Under the pieces are notes generated by a model. It was not told the DNA's origin, made no database searches, and was given only the letters and a program-made list of their open reading frames with translations. A DNA stretch of 63,400 nucleotides, from the NCBI GenBank assembly GCA_026987075.1, contig JALSNI010000004.1, positions 1-63,400 on the forward strand. The letters run 5' to 3'. This DNA is from Persephonella sp. Lineage in GTDB: Bacteria; Aquificota; Aquificia; Aquificales; Hydrogenothermaceae. Below are positions 1-9,010 of the stretch, one piece after another (within the stretch, counting starts at the first letter, position 1; the number at the start of each line of letters is the position of its first letter). Position numbers and translations under genes: made by a program.

Positions 1-389
1 AAAATAAAATATAAAAAAAAATTAATGAATATGTAACTACATTTTCTATTCTATAGAATAACTTACTGTAATCTGTGTATCTATCCACCTAATCCCCCAT
101 ATTACTATAATTTAACTTTTGTTTTTTCTGCTTTCTACTAATTTGTCTAGTATCTGCAGTAGTTTATTCAGGTTTATTCTCTTTAAGTCTATCCTTCTTC
201 CCCCTCGTATATAGTATTTTATCTATCCATGCGATTTTTTAACACACTATATTTATAAGCTGAAAAAACTGAGGCATAAAAGCTCCCTCTGTGATACGGT
301 CTGTTATATTTGGAAGATTTTCAGCAGGTGGCTTCCACTGCTTCATAACTTTTCTCCTCTGCGGTTAGTATTTACTAACATTAATTTTA
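1..389. other. Intergenic stretch without a convincing gene
   Basis: I see no full-length gene here. The sequence is very AT-rich with homopolymer A/T runs. It holds a perfect 14-bp palindrome at 47-60 (TATTCTATAGAATA) and, on the minus strand, a 35-codon reading frame at 239-346 with a good ribosome binding site, followed by further short open stretches in other frames. That pattern would fit a decayed gene. It lies downstream of radC (minus strand), so part of it may be the 3' flank of that transcript, but I see no GC-rich hairpin with a T-run. Confidence 0.5.
239..346 (-). CDS. Small ORF (35 aa), possibly the 5' end of a decayed gene
   Basis: ATG at 346 is preceded on the minus strand by AGAGGAG with seven bases of spacing, a convincing ribosome binding site for a 35-residue product beginning MKQWKPPAEN and ending at TAA (239-241). 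The product has no recognisable domain. Beyond the stop, reading frames continue in shifted registers (one encodes a Lys/Leu-rich stretch ending near 120), which could be remnants of a once longer protein. It could equally be a genuine small protein or chance. Function unknown. Confidence 0.25.
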   Translation of the reverse strand: MKQWKPPAENLPNITDRITEGAFMPQFFQLINIVC

Positions 390-1079
390 CTAGGTTATTC
401 TGCTGGATGCAAAGGAGAAATAACCTTTTTTACACACAATTATGTGGTCTAAAAGCTCAAACCCCATCTGAATACTGAGATTTTTAATCATCTGGGTAAA
501 CTGAATGTCCTCTTTAGACGGTTCACATTCCCCTTCTGGATGGTTGTGAACAAGAATGATACCATAAGCATTGTAGCGAAGGGCAGATATGAATATGTCT
601 CTTGGCTTAACATTTACAACATTTACAGAGCCTATTGCAACAGTTTCTTCACCAAGAAGCTGGTTCATTGTGTTTGTATAAATAGCTATCATCTTCTCTT
701 GTTTTTCTTTTGCAAGCCATTTTATATGCTTGTAAACATCATCAGGGTTGCTGAAGGACAGCTTTTCTTCCTCTTCTTCAATCCTTTTGAGTATTTCAGA
801 AATTGCAAGAACCTGCAGTGCTTTTGCTTTTCCGATGCCTTTGATTTTTAGCAGTTCTTCTAGCGTTATATTTTTCAAGCTTTCTAAAGATTTACCCTGA
901 AGTATCTTATCAGCAAGTCCCAAAACATTCATATCCTTTGTTCCCTGTCCCAGCAAAAGGGCAAGAAGCTCAACATCAGACAGAGATTCTATACCGAACT
1001 TTAATGCTTTTTCCCTTGGAAGAAGCTCCTGTGGAAGCTCTTTTATCTTTTTTCTGTAAAGAACTTTCTTGAAAGTCAT
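390..1079 (-). CDS. radC: RadC family JAMM-domain protein
   Basis: A 229-residue protein of the RadC/UPF0758 family. An N-terminal helical part contains a helix-hairpin-helix-like stretch (KGIGKAKALQVLA, about residues 80-92). The C-terminal JAB1/MPN domain carries the metal-binding signature H178-N-H180-P followed by S188 and D191, as in RadC proteins. The family name comes from an E. coli allele once tied to DNA repair; that role has been disputed and the true function is unsettled. The length is normal for the family. ATG at 1079 has AAGGA six to seven bases upstream. It is transcribed divergently from nrdJ across about 110 bp and stands alone. Confidence 0.93.
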   Translation of the reverse strand: MTFKKVLYRKKIKELPQELLPREKALKFGIESLSDVELLALLLGQGTKDMNVLGLADKILQGKSLESLKNITLEELLKIKGIGKAKALQVLAISEILKRIEEEEEKLSFSNPDDVYKHIKWLAKEKQEKMIAIYTNTMNQLLGEETVAIGSVNVVNVKPRDIFISALRYNAYGIILVHNHPEGECEPSKEDIQFTQMIKNLSIQMGFELLDHIIVCKKGYFSFASSRIT

Positions 1080-1190
1080 AATTTTTCCTTTTTTAATTTA
1101 AATTTTAAACATCTGAAATTATTTTTCCAGCTTGAACTAAAAAAGCAAAAAAATGAAATTTAATTAATAAGGAAAGGTGGAGATTTTAAG

Positions 1191-3737
1191 ATGATTAAAA
1201 AAATCATTAAAAGAGACGGTAGAGTTGTTCCATTTAATCCTGAAAAGATAACGAATGCTATTTATAAGGCAATGCTTGCAACAGGAGAGCAGGATTTAAA
1301 GCTTGCAAAGAGATTATCCCAGAAGGTTGTAAACAAATTAGAAAAAAGTCTTAAAAAGGAAGAGATACCAACTGTAGAGCAGGTTCAGGACATTGTTGAA
1401 CAGGTTCTGATAGAAGAAGGACTGGCAAGGGTTGCAAAAGCTTACATACTTTACCGGCAGAAAAGGGCAGAAATAAGGAAAGAAAAACAGCAGATATTAG
1501 GCAAGAAAGAGATTGATGAGATTGATAAGAGGTTTGATATAAACGCCCTCAGAATTCTTGCTTCCCGATACCTGTCAAGAGACAGGACAGGAAAGATAGT
1601 TGAATCTCCTAAACAGCTTTTTGAAAGGGTGGCCGTTCATACAACAATTCCCTCAATCCTTTACGACAGCAGAGTATATTCCCTGAAAAGACTAAGCAAA
1701 AAACAGAAGAAAGAAAAGATAAACCCTGAAGCATTAGAGGGAAAACTGAAAATAGGCAGATATACCCTTAACAGATACCATATTGAGGGGCTTATAAGGG
1801 TTTACAGCAGATTAAACAGTGAAAGGAAGATGAAAAAAAGACTCTCTCAGATAATAGAGATGATAAAAAGTGGAGAGTTTGACAGTTATGAAGAGGAGAT
1901 AAACCAGTATTACAATCTTATGACGCACAAAAAGTTTATGCCAAACACTCCGGTTTTAGTTAACTTTGGTAATCCACTTGGTATGGGAATGGCGTGTTTT
2001 GTTTTAGATATGGAAGACTCTATAGAGTCCATAATGGAAACTCTAAAAAGGGCTGCTCTTATTTTTAAGGCAGGTGGAGGATGTGGTTACAACTTCTCAA
2101 AACTCAGACCAAAGGGTGATTACATCAGTACAACCCACGGTAAAAGCTCAGGTCCCATTGCATTTATGACCCTTTACGACAAAATGACAGACGTTATAAA
2201 GCAAGGGGGAGTAAGAAGGGGAGCTAACATGGGAATTCTAAACAGCAACCATCCTGATGTTGAAGAGTTTATTGTTGCAAAAAAGGGAAACAGACAGCTG
2301 ACAAACTTTAATATATCAGTGTTTTTAAAGGAAGATTTCTGGGATTACTACAGGGAAAACAGACCATATCCTCTGATAAATCCGAGAGATGGAAAGGTAT
2401 GGAAATATATCAACCCCCGCTCGTTTTTTGACCTTATTGTTTACGAAGGGTGGGAATCGGCAGAACCGGGACTGCTGTTTGACGACAACATAAACAGATA
2501 CAATCCCCTCATAAAAGCATTTGGAAAGATATATGCAACAAATCCATGCGGGGAAGTTGTCCTGTATCCCAATGAAAGCTGTGATTTAGGTTCCTTAAAT
2601 CTGTGGGCTTTTGTTAAAGAAGAGTTCAGTCAGGAAGGCAGAAAGGTTTACTTTGACTGGGAAGAGTTTGAAAGGGCTGTAAGGACAGCAACAAGATTTT
2701 TAGATAATGTTCTTGATGTAAACAAATACCCTTTCCCTGAAATTGAAAAGATGACGCTGAAAAACAGAAAGATAGGACTGGGAATAATGGGACTTGCTGA
2801 TATGCTGTTTGAATTGGAGCTTCCTTACAACAGTGAAGAAGGAAGAAAAATGATGGAAAGGGTTATGGAGTTTGTCAACTACTACTCAAAGGAAGAATCC
2901 ATAAAACTGGCAAGGGAAAGAGGAAGATTTCCCACATACAGGAAAAGCTTCTATCCTGAAGGAAAGATGCCCATTAGAGGGTTTGAAGAGAGGGAAAGCT
3001 GGCATTTAGATTGGGAAAAGTTAGTCAAAAAGATAAAAAAGTACGGCCTGAGAAATGCATTTACAACAGTTGTAGCCCCAACAGGCTCCATAAGCATGAT
3101 AGCAGGAACGTCCTCTGGTATTGAACCGGTGTTCAGTCTTGTTTACGAAAAAAAGGTAACGGTAGGAACATTTTATTATGTTGACCCAGTTTTTGAAAAA
3201 ACGATAGAAAGGGAAGGACTGTTTGACGACAGCCTGATAAAGGAGGTCTCAAAAAGAGAAGGAAGCATTCAGCAGATAAAGTATATACCAGATAAGTGGA
3301 AAAAAATATTTGTTACAGCACTTGACATATCAGCAGAAGACCATGTTAGAGCTCTTGCTTCTGTTCAGAAATGGACAGATTCATCTGTTTCAAAAACGAT
3401 AAACTTTCCAGAAAATGCAACAGTGGAAGATATGAAAAAGGCTTATCTTTTAGCCCACTCACTGGGCTGTAAAGGTCTTACTGTTTACAGATACAAATCA
3501 ATAAAAGGAGTCTATATTGCAGGAGCAGAAGAAGAGGAGAAAAAAACAGAGCTGACATCACTGAAAGACGTAAAAGCAAAGGGACCTACCATATACAAGG
3601 AAGCAGGAATAAAATCAGAAATCAGGGAAACAGGAGAAACCACAGGAGAGAAATGTCCCGTTTGTGGCTCTCCCCTTATAAATATTGAAGGCTGTAAAAA
3701 ATGTCCAGTATGTGGATGGAGTGTATGTGAGATATGA
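1191..3737 (+). CDS. nrdJ: Adenosylcobalamin-dependent (class II) ribonucleoside-diphosphate reductase
   Basis: This 848-residue enzyme reduces ribonucleotides to deoxyribonucleotides using a thiyl radical generated from adenosylcobalamin. The N-terminus (about 1-95) is an ATP-cone allosteric domain. The barrel domain shows C269 in MACF and the active-site N451-P-C453-G-E455 followed by NESCDLGSLNL. The last 27 residues hold a cysteine cluster (C822, C825, C835, C838, C841, C846) typical of the NrdJ tail, which re-reduces the active site and binds zinc. It needs no partner beta subunit. A GGTGGAG ribosome site precedes ATG 1191. The stop overlaps the start of cobO by four bases, pairing the enzyme with synthesis of its cofactor. 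No intein is apparent in the reading frame. Confidence 0.97.
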   Translation: MIKKIIKRDGRVVPFNPEKITNAIYKAMLATGEQDLKLAKRLSQKVVNKLEKSLKKEEIPTVEQVQDIVEQVLIEEGLARVAKAYILYRQKRAEIRKEKQQILGKKEIDEIDKRFDINALRILASRYLSRDRTGKIVESPKQLFERVAVHTTIPSILYDSRVYSLKRLSKKQKKEKINPEALEGKLKIGRYTLNRYHIEGLIRVYSRLNSERKMKKRLSQIIEMIKSGEFDSYEEEINQYYNLMTHKKFMPNTPVLVNFGNPLGMGMACFVLDMEDSIESIMETLKRAALIFKAGGGCGYNFSKLRPKGDYISTTHGKSSGPIAFMTLYDKMTDVIKQGGVRRGANMGILNSNHPDVEEFIVAKKGNRQLTNFNISVFLKEDFWDYYRENRPYPLINPRDGKVWKYINPRSFFDLIVYEGWESAEPGLLFDDNINRYNPLIKAFGKIYATNPCGEVVLYPNESCDLGSLNLWAFVKEEFSQEGRKVYFDWEEFERAVRTATRFLDNVLDVNKYPFPEIEKMTLKNRKIGLGIMGLADMLFELELPYNSEEGRKMMERVMEFVNYYSKEESIKLARERGRFPTYRKSFYPEGKMPIRGFEERESWHLDWEKLVKKIKKYGLRNAFTTVVAPTGSISMIAGTSSGIEPVFSLVYEKKVTVGTFYYVDPVFEKTIEREGLFDDSLIKEVSKREGSIQQIKYIPDKWKKIFVTALDISAEDHVRALASVQKWTDSSVSKTINFPENATVEDMKKAYLLAHSLGCKGLTVYRYKSIKGVYIAGAEEEEKKTELTSLKDVKAKGPTIYKEAGIKSEIRETGETTGEKCPVCGSPLINIEGCKKCPVCGWSVCEI

Positions 3738-4288
3738 TTTATGTTTTTACAGGAAATGGAAAAGGTAAAACAACGGCAGCTGTTGGAACAGGTATAAGGG
3801 CTGTTGGAGCAGGTCTGAATGTTCTGATGATACAGTTTATGAAGGTAAAAGAACTTTCATCGGAGTATGCTGTTCTCTCTCACATAAAAGGTTTTGATGT
3901 TGTCAGTTTTGGAAGAAAGGGATTTTATCTGCCAGAAGAAGAGCTAAAGAAAAAACCAGAGCTGATAAAGATGGGGTTTAAACCTTTCTCTGAAATAGAT
4001 TACAGACTGGCAGAGGAAGGAATAGATTATCTGAAAAATGCTGCTGAATCTGAAAAGTACAGTCTGATTATATTAGATGAGATATGTGTTGCCCTCCATT
4101 ACAGATTAATCGGTGAAGAGGAGATAAAGTCTGTCCTCCTAAAGGATAGGGAAAATATAGATTTCATACTGACAGGAAGATACTGTCCCTACTGGCTTAT
4201 AGAAGTGGCAGACTTAGTTACAGAGATGAGAGAGGTAAAACATCCATTTTACAGGGGAATAAAGGCAAAAAAAGGAATAGACTACTAG
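3734..4288 (+). CDS. cobO: Cob(I)alamin adenosyltransferase (CobO/BtuR type)
   Basis: A 184-residue enzyme that transfers the adenosyl group of ATP to cob(I)alamin, giving adenosylcobalamin. The P-loop is at the extreme N-terminus (G7-NGKGKTT14), as in CobA/CobO/BtuR, and IILDEI (about residues 112-117) is the Walker B-like strand followed by the family's LILTGR-like FILTGR strand. Length and layout match the family. It overlaps the nrdJ stop by an ATGA junction, so the two are probably translationally coupled. The pairing makes sense because the upstream reductase consumes adenosylcobalamin. No other B12 synthesis gene lies in the window. Confidence 0.95.
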   Translation: MIYVFTGNGKGKTTAAVGTGIRAVGAGLNVLMIQFMKVKELSSEYAVLSHIKGFDVVSFGRKGFYLPEEELKKKPELIKMGFKPFSEIDYRLAEEGIDYLKNAAESEKYSLIILDEICVALHYRLIGEEEIKSVLLKDRENIDFILTGRYCPYWLIEVADLVTEMREVKHPFYRGIKAKKGIDY

Positions 4289-4340
4289 AGTTTATGAGAA
4301 AATTCACAGAATTTATCCTGTCTGTATTTATACTGTTTTT

Positions 4341-6134
4341 ATGTGGAAATTTATAATAGCTTTGCTTGTTGCAGGAGTATCTTACGCATCACAGATTAAC
4401 TGGCTGAGTTTTGAAGAAGGAATCAAAAAGGCAAAAGAGGAAAACAGGCTGATTTTGATGGACATATATGCCCAGTGGTGTCACTGGTGCAATGTTATGG
4501 AAAACACCACATACAGAGACCCTGATGTTGTAAGGATTATAAACAGACATTTTGTTCCAGTAAGGGTAGATGCAGAGGAAAGACCAGAGATAAACAAGAA
4601 GTACAATCAGGGAGGTCTTCCTTCCACTGTAATACTTGATAAAAATGGGAATATTCTTTATGGGAGGATTTATGTTCCCCCTGAAGAGATGATAGAAGTT
4701 CTGTCTTACTTTGCATCCCTTTCTGACAGGCAGATAAAAAAAATAGCTGAAGAAAACAGGAAAAAGGAAAAAAGATTTTACAGGAGATTTATTAAAAAAA
4801 CCTCACTGAAAGAACCTTCTGAAAAATTTATCAGAAAGGCTTTCAGGTCTGTAAAAATCCGTTTTGACAGGGAAAACGGAGGATTTTTTGGGGCTCCAAA
4901 GTTTCCAGAGGAGGAGCTGCCCCACTTTTTAATGCTTTACTATCTGCTTGAAGGAGACAAAGAAGCAAAAAGTATGCTTTTAAAAACAGCAGAAGGATAC
5001 GAAAAGCTGATAGACCCTGTAGAAGGGGGGATTTATAGATACAGCGTAAACCAGTTCTGGAGCGAGCCCCATTATGAGAAACTGCTGAAAGACCAGGCAG
5101 ACCTATCTGTGATGTTCTTTGATATCTACAGCATAACAGGGAGCAGAAAATACCTGAAGGATGCCCTATCACTTGTTGATTTTGCTTTGACAAAACTGTA
5201 CAGTCCCCAGCGTAAGCTGTTTTACAACTCTCAGGGAGCTGACATTGTTGATGAAGAAGGAACGCTGCTTATGAGTGGTGAGGAATTTTTTAAACTCAGC
5301 AGAGAAGAAAGGGAAAGAGCAGTTAAAAAGATTGGACATTCTCCAAAAATAGAAAAAAGATTTTATTACGGCAGAAATGCTCTTATATCAAAAGCTTTAC
5401 TTTACAGCTACATATTCACAGGAGACAGAAAATATCTACAGACTGGTCTTAATACTTTAGATACAGTTTTGAAAGAAGCATTTAAAGATAAAGGTGTGCT
5501 GTATTCAGAAAAGGGAGGATACTTTCTCAGCTCAAACGTTTACACCCTTGAGGCAGTTTTGACAGCTTACCAGATAACAGGAGAGGAAAAATATCTAAAA
5601 ACAGCAGAAAAGACTGCACAGATGCTCAAAAAATATTACCACTCCAAGCATACAGGAATACTGACAGACCAGCAGGATATTGGCCTGAGTTTAAACAGGA
5701 TTTCTTTTATAGACGACATTATACTCCTCAACAGAAGAGCTATTTATCAGCTGTATGGTCTGTTTATGATAACAGGAGATGAGGAGTATAAAAGATTTGC
5801 AGACAGTATAATAAAACATCTCCCTGACAGGATAAATCTGAACACTGCCATAGCTTACATGATTTATCTGAAGCCTCCACTGATGCTCCATGTTGTAGCT
5901 GGCAAGGAGCAGGCAAAAAAGCTGCCTTATATCTTCAGAAGTTTTCCAGTTTACACCTTCGTTGATTTTATAGATAGAGAAGACAAAAATAGGCTAAAGA
6001 AAATAGGATACAGAGCAGAAGGGGATTTTGTAGTTTATCTGTGCAATGCAGATTTTTGTTTTGAGAGAATAAAAGATATTAACCAGATTAAAAATAGTAT
6101 ACTTTCAGCTTTGGAGAGATACAGAGAGTTTTAG
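4341..6134 (+). CDS. Exported thioredoxin-fold / glucosaminidase-like protein (DUF255, YyaL/SPATA20 family)
   Basis: A 597-residue protein with an N-terminal signal peptide (hydrophobic residues 3-16, likely cleaved after YAS). The thioredoxin-like DUF255 domain follows, with W46-C47-H-W-C50 and the typical VDAEERPEINKKY stretch. The rest (about 165-560) resembles the (alpha/alpha)6 barrel found in YyaL/SPATA20 proteins. The CxxC and the export signal suggest a periplasmic thiol or redox role, but the biochemical function of the family is not established. No clear Shine-Dalgarno precedes ATG 4341. An overlapping 20-codon frame starting at 4294 could couple translation. It follows cobO by about 50 bp in the same orientation. 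Confidence 0.88.
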   Translation: MWKFIIALLVAGVSYASQINWLSFEEGIKKAKEENRLILMDIYAQWCHWCNVMENTTYRDPDVVRIINRHFVPVRVDAEERPEINKKYNQGGLPSTVILDKNGNILYGRIYVPPEEMIEVLSYFASLSDRQIKKIAEENRKKEKRFYRRFIKKTSLKEPSEKFIRKAFRSVKIRFDRENGGFFGAPKFPEEELPHFLMLYYLLEGDKEAKSMLLKTAEGYEKLIDPVEGGIYRYSVNQFWSEPHYEKLLKDQADLSVMFFDIYSITGSRKYLKDALSLVDFALTKLYSPQRKLFYNSQGADIVDEEGTLLMSGEEFFKLSREERERAVKKIGHSPKIEKRFYYGRNALISKALLYSYIFTGDRKYLQTGLNTLDTVLKEAFKDKGVLYSEKGGYFLSSNVYTLEAVLTAYQITGEEKYLKTAEKTAQMLKKYYHSKHTGILTDQQDIGLSLNRISFIDDIILLNRRAIYQLYGLFMITGDEEYKRFADSIIKHLPDRINLNTAIAYMIYLKPPLMLHVVAGKEQAKKLPYIFRSFPVYTFVDFIDREDKNRLKKIGYRAEGDFVVYLCNADFCFERIKDINQIKNSILSALERYREF

Positions 6135-6135
6135 A

Positions 6136-6669
6136 TTACTTTAGCTGCTGTATGCCGTCATAGGTGTATGTCAGCGTTGATAAAACAGTAAAGAAAGTTG
6201 CAGTGTATATAATGCCCTTCACCACCAAGTCAGGTACTAATGTGATGTTCGCCACAAGAACTGTTATAACAGAAAGTATCTGAAAAAATGTTGTTGCTTT
6301 TCCAAATACTGAAGGTTTCACGTCAAGATAGCCTTTTAGAAAATATATCAGAGCACTACCAAGGAGTATGTAAATGTCCCTGCTTATAACAATAACCACA
6401 TACCAGTAAGGAAACTTCACAGCAAGGTTTGATGTGGAAATAAAAACAAAACTACTAATAAGGAGAGCCTTATCAGCTATAGGGTCAAGGATTTTGCCTA
6501 ATGTTGTTATCTGGTTAAATCTACGGGCAACAAAGCCGTCCAATGCATCTGTAAGACCAGCAATAATAAAAACAATCAGGGCATAAAGGGGTTTGTTGTA
6601 TCCTATAAGGATTACAAACACAGGTATAAGAAATATCCTGAAGATTGTTATCTGGTTAGCAAGGTTCAT
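6136..6669 (-). CDS. pgsA: CDP-diacylglycerol-glycerol-3-phosphate 3-phosphatidyltransferase
   Basis: A 177-residue integral membrane enzyme that makes phosphatidylglycerol phosphate from CDP-diacylglycerol and glycerol 3-phosphate. The CDP-alcohol phosphatidyltransferase signature is complete: D41-x2-D44-G-x2-A48-R49, then G58-x3-D62-x3-D66. About five membrane segments surround it. Length is normal for PgsA. The start overlaps the end of the heptose adenylyltransferase-like gene by four bases, placing it last in a minus-strand run (8903 to 6136). It could instead be another CDP-alcohol transferase, but the size and N-terminus ([10 protein letters not shown]) are typical of PgsA. Confidence 0.9.
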   Translation of the reverse strand: MNLANQITIFRIFLIPVFVILIGYNKPLYALIVFIIAGLTDALDGFVARRFNQITTLGKILDPIADKALLISSFVFISTSNLAVKFPYWYVVIVISRDIYILLGSALIYFLKGYLDVKPSVFGKATTFFQILSVITVLVANITLVPDLVVKGIIYTATFFTVLSTLTYTYDGIQQLK

Positions 6670-7112
6670 CTTTTTATTTTCTCAATAATCTTTGTGGTTG
6701 ATATATCATAAACAAAATCAATGGTTGTTACTGTTCCACCGTAAGATTTCACAAAGTCTGCTCCCACAATGTTTTCAATCTTCCAGTCTCCACCTTTCAC
6801 AAGAACGTCCGGTTTTATCATCTTTATCAGTTTCTCTGGGGTGTCCTCATCAAACACAATAACAAGGTCAACAGGTTTTAAAGCTTCTAACACTTTTTTT
6901 CTATGCTGCTGAATGTTTACAGGTCTGTCTTTTCCTTTTATCCTTCTTATTGAATCATCACTGTTTAGACCAACAACAAGTATGTCTCCTAATGCTTTGG
7001 CCTTTTCTAAATAATCAACATGCCCTGCATGTATAATATCAAAACAGCCGTTTGTAAAAACGATTTTTTTTCCTTCCCTTTTCCACTTTTTTATCTTTTC
7101 AAGCTCTTTCAT
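6666..7112 (-). CDS. rfaE2: D-glycero-beta-D-manno-heptose 1-phosphate adenylyltransferase (RfaE2/HldE C-domain type)
   Basis: A 148-residue cytidylyltransferase-fold nucleotidyltransferase. It has the nucleotide-binding motif H28-A-G-H31 after TNGCFD and a KGGDW stretch characteristic of RfaE domain II, which adenylylates heptose 1-phosphate for lipopolysaccharide inner core synthesis. It is a stand-alone domain, not fused to the kinase as in E. coli HldE. It overlaps its neighbours on both sides (4 bases with pgsA, 14 bases with the upstream membrane protein gene), so the run is tightly packed. A glycerol-3-phosphate cytidylyltransferase is a less likely alternative. Confidence 0.9.
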   Translation of the reverse strand: MKELEKIKKWKREGKKIVFTNGCFDIIHAGHVDYLEKAKALGDILVVGLNSDDSIRRIKGKDRPVNIQQHRKKVLEALKPVDLVIVFDEDTPEKLIKMIKPDVLVKGGDWKIENIVGADFVKSYGGTVTTIDFVYDISTTKIIEKIKR

Positions 7113-7476
7113 TTTTTACAGCCTTCCCTGTTGGTAGTAAAAGCAGATATGTGAGCAAAAATATAGGATACTCTACAAAAAAGTATACATAGTTAGACTT
7201 AAAAATAGAAAAAAATGTTCCCACTACAAGGGGCAACTGCCCTAACAGCAGTAGTTTTATGTAAATGCCTTTTTCGTATACATATCTGATTTTTCTCAAA
7301 ATTATGATAACAGCAGGAACTATTCCCATGCTTCCCAAAATTATTCCATCTGTATCTGTTATCTTAGCAGGTTTGACACTTTTTCCTATAATCAATATAA
7401 GAACAGCCACATATATAAAAGACAGATAAAGAAAAGAGAAGTAATATCTCCTCAGATTGAATATCTTTTTATCCAT
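7099..7476 (-). CDS. Uncharacterised membrane protein
   Basis: I do not recognise this 125-residue protein. It is mostly hydrophobic with four likely membrane segments (about residues 12-32, 45-60, 73-95 and 98-117) separated by short Lys/Arg-containing loops. There is no signal peptide cleavage site and no cofactor motif. It lies between a ModE-type regulator (8-base overlap) and the heptose adenylyltransferase gene (14-base overlap), so it is probably co-expressed with envelope genes, but that context is too mixed to assign a role. Confidence 0.7.
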   Translation of the reverse strand: MDKKIFNLRRYYFSFLYLSFIYVAVLILIIGKSVKPAKITDTDGIILGSMGIVPAVIIILRKIRYVYEKGIYIKLLLLGQLPLVVGTFFSIFKSNYVYFFVEYPIFLLTYLLLLPTGKAVKNERA

Positions 7477-7798
7477 TTTTTTCCAGCTGTTTTTTCAGAT
7501 TTTCAAATGCTGTGCTTATCCTTTCAAAATCTGACAGGAGCTGTTTCGCTTCTTCTGTAAGCTGTGTTCCTCCTCCTTTCTTACCTCCTCTCTGTGTTTT
7601 TACCAGCTTTACCCCCAATCTGCTTTCCATCGTTTTCAGAAAGCTCCATGCCTTTTTATACGACATTCCCACATTTTTTGCTGCCTTTGATATTGAACCA
7701 GTTTTTTCAATCTCTCTAAGGAGTTTATCCCTTCCAAGACCTATAATAATATCTCCATCCTTTTCAACCCACAGTTTAAACTTAATCTGATACTTCAC
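7469..7798 (-). CDS. ModE N-terminal domain-like winged-helix regulator
   Basis: A 109-residue DNA-binding protein consisting only of a winged helix-turn-helix of the ModE/LysR type. The segment SISKAAKNVGMSYKKAW (about residues 35-51) is the helix-turn-helix and RGGKKGGGTQLTEEAKQLL (about 69-87) is the family's hallmark wing and following helix. It lacks the molybdate-binding (molbindin) domain of full ModE, so either another partner senses the ligand or it acts without one. The start overlaps the pilD stop by four bases. Target genes cannot be deduced; no mod transporter is in the window. Confidence 0.82.
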   Translation of the reverse strand: MKYQIKFKLWVEKDGDIIIGLGRDKLLREIEKTGSISKAAKNVGMSYKKAWSFLKTMESRLGVKLVKTQRGGKKGGGTQLTEEAKQLLSDFERISTAFENLKKQLEKNG

Positions 7799-8574
7799 AT
7801 CATTCCCCCCAGATACCAGTCTTTTACAACATCACCGAAAAATATATAAACCACAGCTGCAAAAGCAAGGAAAGGACCAAAAGGTATCTCAAATCTGCCC
7901 TTATCCTCAGCCTTCAGAAGATAAGCAGACAGACCTCCAACCAGCGCCCCTAAAAAAGAGCCGACAAATATAGTAAACAAAGCTCCAAACCATCCCACAT
8001 ACATACCTACAAAAGCCATCATTTTTACATCTCCCATACCAAGACCTTCTATACCTCTAAATCTCATGTACAGGTAAGCTATCGCCCACAAAAAACCTGC
8101 TCCAGTCACTGCTCCCAAAAGACCGTCTAACAGGGTAAAATCTTCTCTAAAAAATGTATAAACAATTCCTGTTAAAAATCCAGACAGATTAAGCTCATCT
8201 GGTATTATCTTAAAGTCTATATCAATAAACGTTATTGCAATCATCAGTGATAAAAAGATAAAAATAAATATGTATTCCACAGATAAACCTGTCTTCATGT
8301 AGGAAAGGACAGAGGCAATACCTGTTATAAGCTCAACAACAAAGTATCTGAGGCTGATTTTAGCCCCGCAGTTTCTGCATTTTCCTTTTAAAATCAGGTA
8401 AGAAATTACAGGAATGTTGTCGTACCACTTTATATTTTTCCCACACTCTGGACAGAAAGAAAATGCAGGTTTTACAATAGACCTGCCCCTTGGAAGTCTG
8501 TATATCAGCACATTTAAAAAACTGCCTATAATTGTTCCAAATAGAAAGAAAGCAATGTATAAAGCTGTTTCCAT
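7795..8574 (-). CDS. pilD: Type IV prepilin leader peptidase / N-methyltransferase
   Basis: A 259-residue membrane aspartic protease (family A24) that cleaves type IV prepilins and related pseudopilins and methylates the new N-terminus. Two CxxC pairs (C41/C44 and C66/C69) sit in the cytoplasmic methyltransferase domain. The aspartate motifs are FIDIDFKIIPDEL (D118, D120) and GLGMGD (D182) followed by KMMA. About seven to eight membrane segments are visible. Length and two-domain architecture match PilD. No pilin or secretion genes accompany it here; its neighbours are an AtpR-like protein upstream and a ModE-like regulator downstream. Confidence 0.95.
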   Translation of the reverse strand: METALYIAFFLFGTIIGSFLNVLIYRLPRGRSIVKPAFSFCPECGKNIKWYDNIPVISYLILKGKCRNCGAKISLRYFVVELITGIASVLSYMKTGLSVEYIFIFIFLSLMIAITFIDIDFKIIPDELNLSGFLTGIVYTFFREDFTLLDGLLGAVTGAGFLWAIAYLYMRFRGIEGLGMGDVKMMAFVGMYVGWFGALFTIFVGSFLGALVGGLSAYLLKAEDKGRFEIPFGPFLAFAAVVYIFFGDVVKDWYLGGMM

Positions 8575-8576
8575 CT

Positions 8577-8903
8577 TTATTTATTCTCTGTGTTTTCTTC
8601 CTGAGAGAGCCTTTCTGCCTCTTCCTCAACCTCTTTTTTCAGCTGGGTTCCCACCTTAACTAAAAAATAAATCTGGAAAACTGTAAAACCTACCAGAACA
8701 GATATTATCCCCCCAATACCTGCAAGACTTCCAAGCAAAACTGCCACAACAGGAATAGGGAGTCTAATCATCATACTCCTGAGAACTTTACCTTTGTCTG
8801 TTCCAAAACTGCTGACACTTTTAAACAGATGGGTAAAGTAAAAAAATCCTGCTATAATTCCTAAAACAAAAAGGGGAAAGTAAAAAAGAACTTTCAGGGA
8901 CAT
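8577..8903 (-). CDS. Small membrane protein resembling N-ATPase AtpR / ATP synthase accessory subunit
   Basis: A 108-residue protein with three hydrophobic segments (about residues 5-24, 46-64 and 66-84) and a charged, glutamate-rich C-terminal tail (about 90-108). The arrangement of a GFFYFTHLF-like first helix, an R-rich loop and a second helix beginning with RLP resembles the AtpR family that accompanies some ATP synthases. I base this on pattern recognition only. No atp genes are adjacent. It starts the minus-strand run leading into pilD, two bases before that gene. Confidence 0.5.
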   Translation of the reverse strand: MSLKVLFYFPLFVLGIIAGFFYFTHLFKSVSSFGTDKGKVLRSMMIRLPIPVVAVLLGSLAGIGGIISVLVGFTVFQIYFLVKVGTQLKKEVEEEAERLSQEENTENK

Positions 8904-9010
8904 TACAACCTCTGCTCAGTCTTAATAAATCTGTTATATTTTAACATACTGGTAGACAGACATTTCTTTTTTTGAGAGAATTTAATTATATTCAAGGGAG
9001 GAGTATAGTG

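Noticed and set aside
1081-1190. Cobalamin riboswitch upstream of nrdJ
   Set aside because: The 110-base gap is too short for the aptamer and lacks the conserved B12-box-like sequence; only weak promoter elements are seen.
4294-4356. 20-codon frame overlapping the DUF255 gene start
   Set aside because: The ATG has only a weak GAG upstream and the product has no family. It could couple translation, but I see no independent support, so it is mentioned only under the DUF255 gene.
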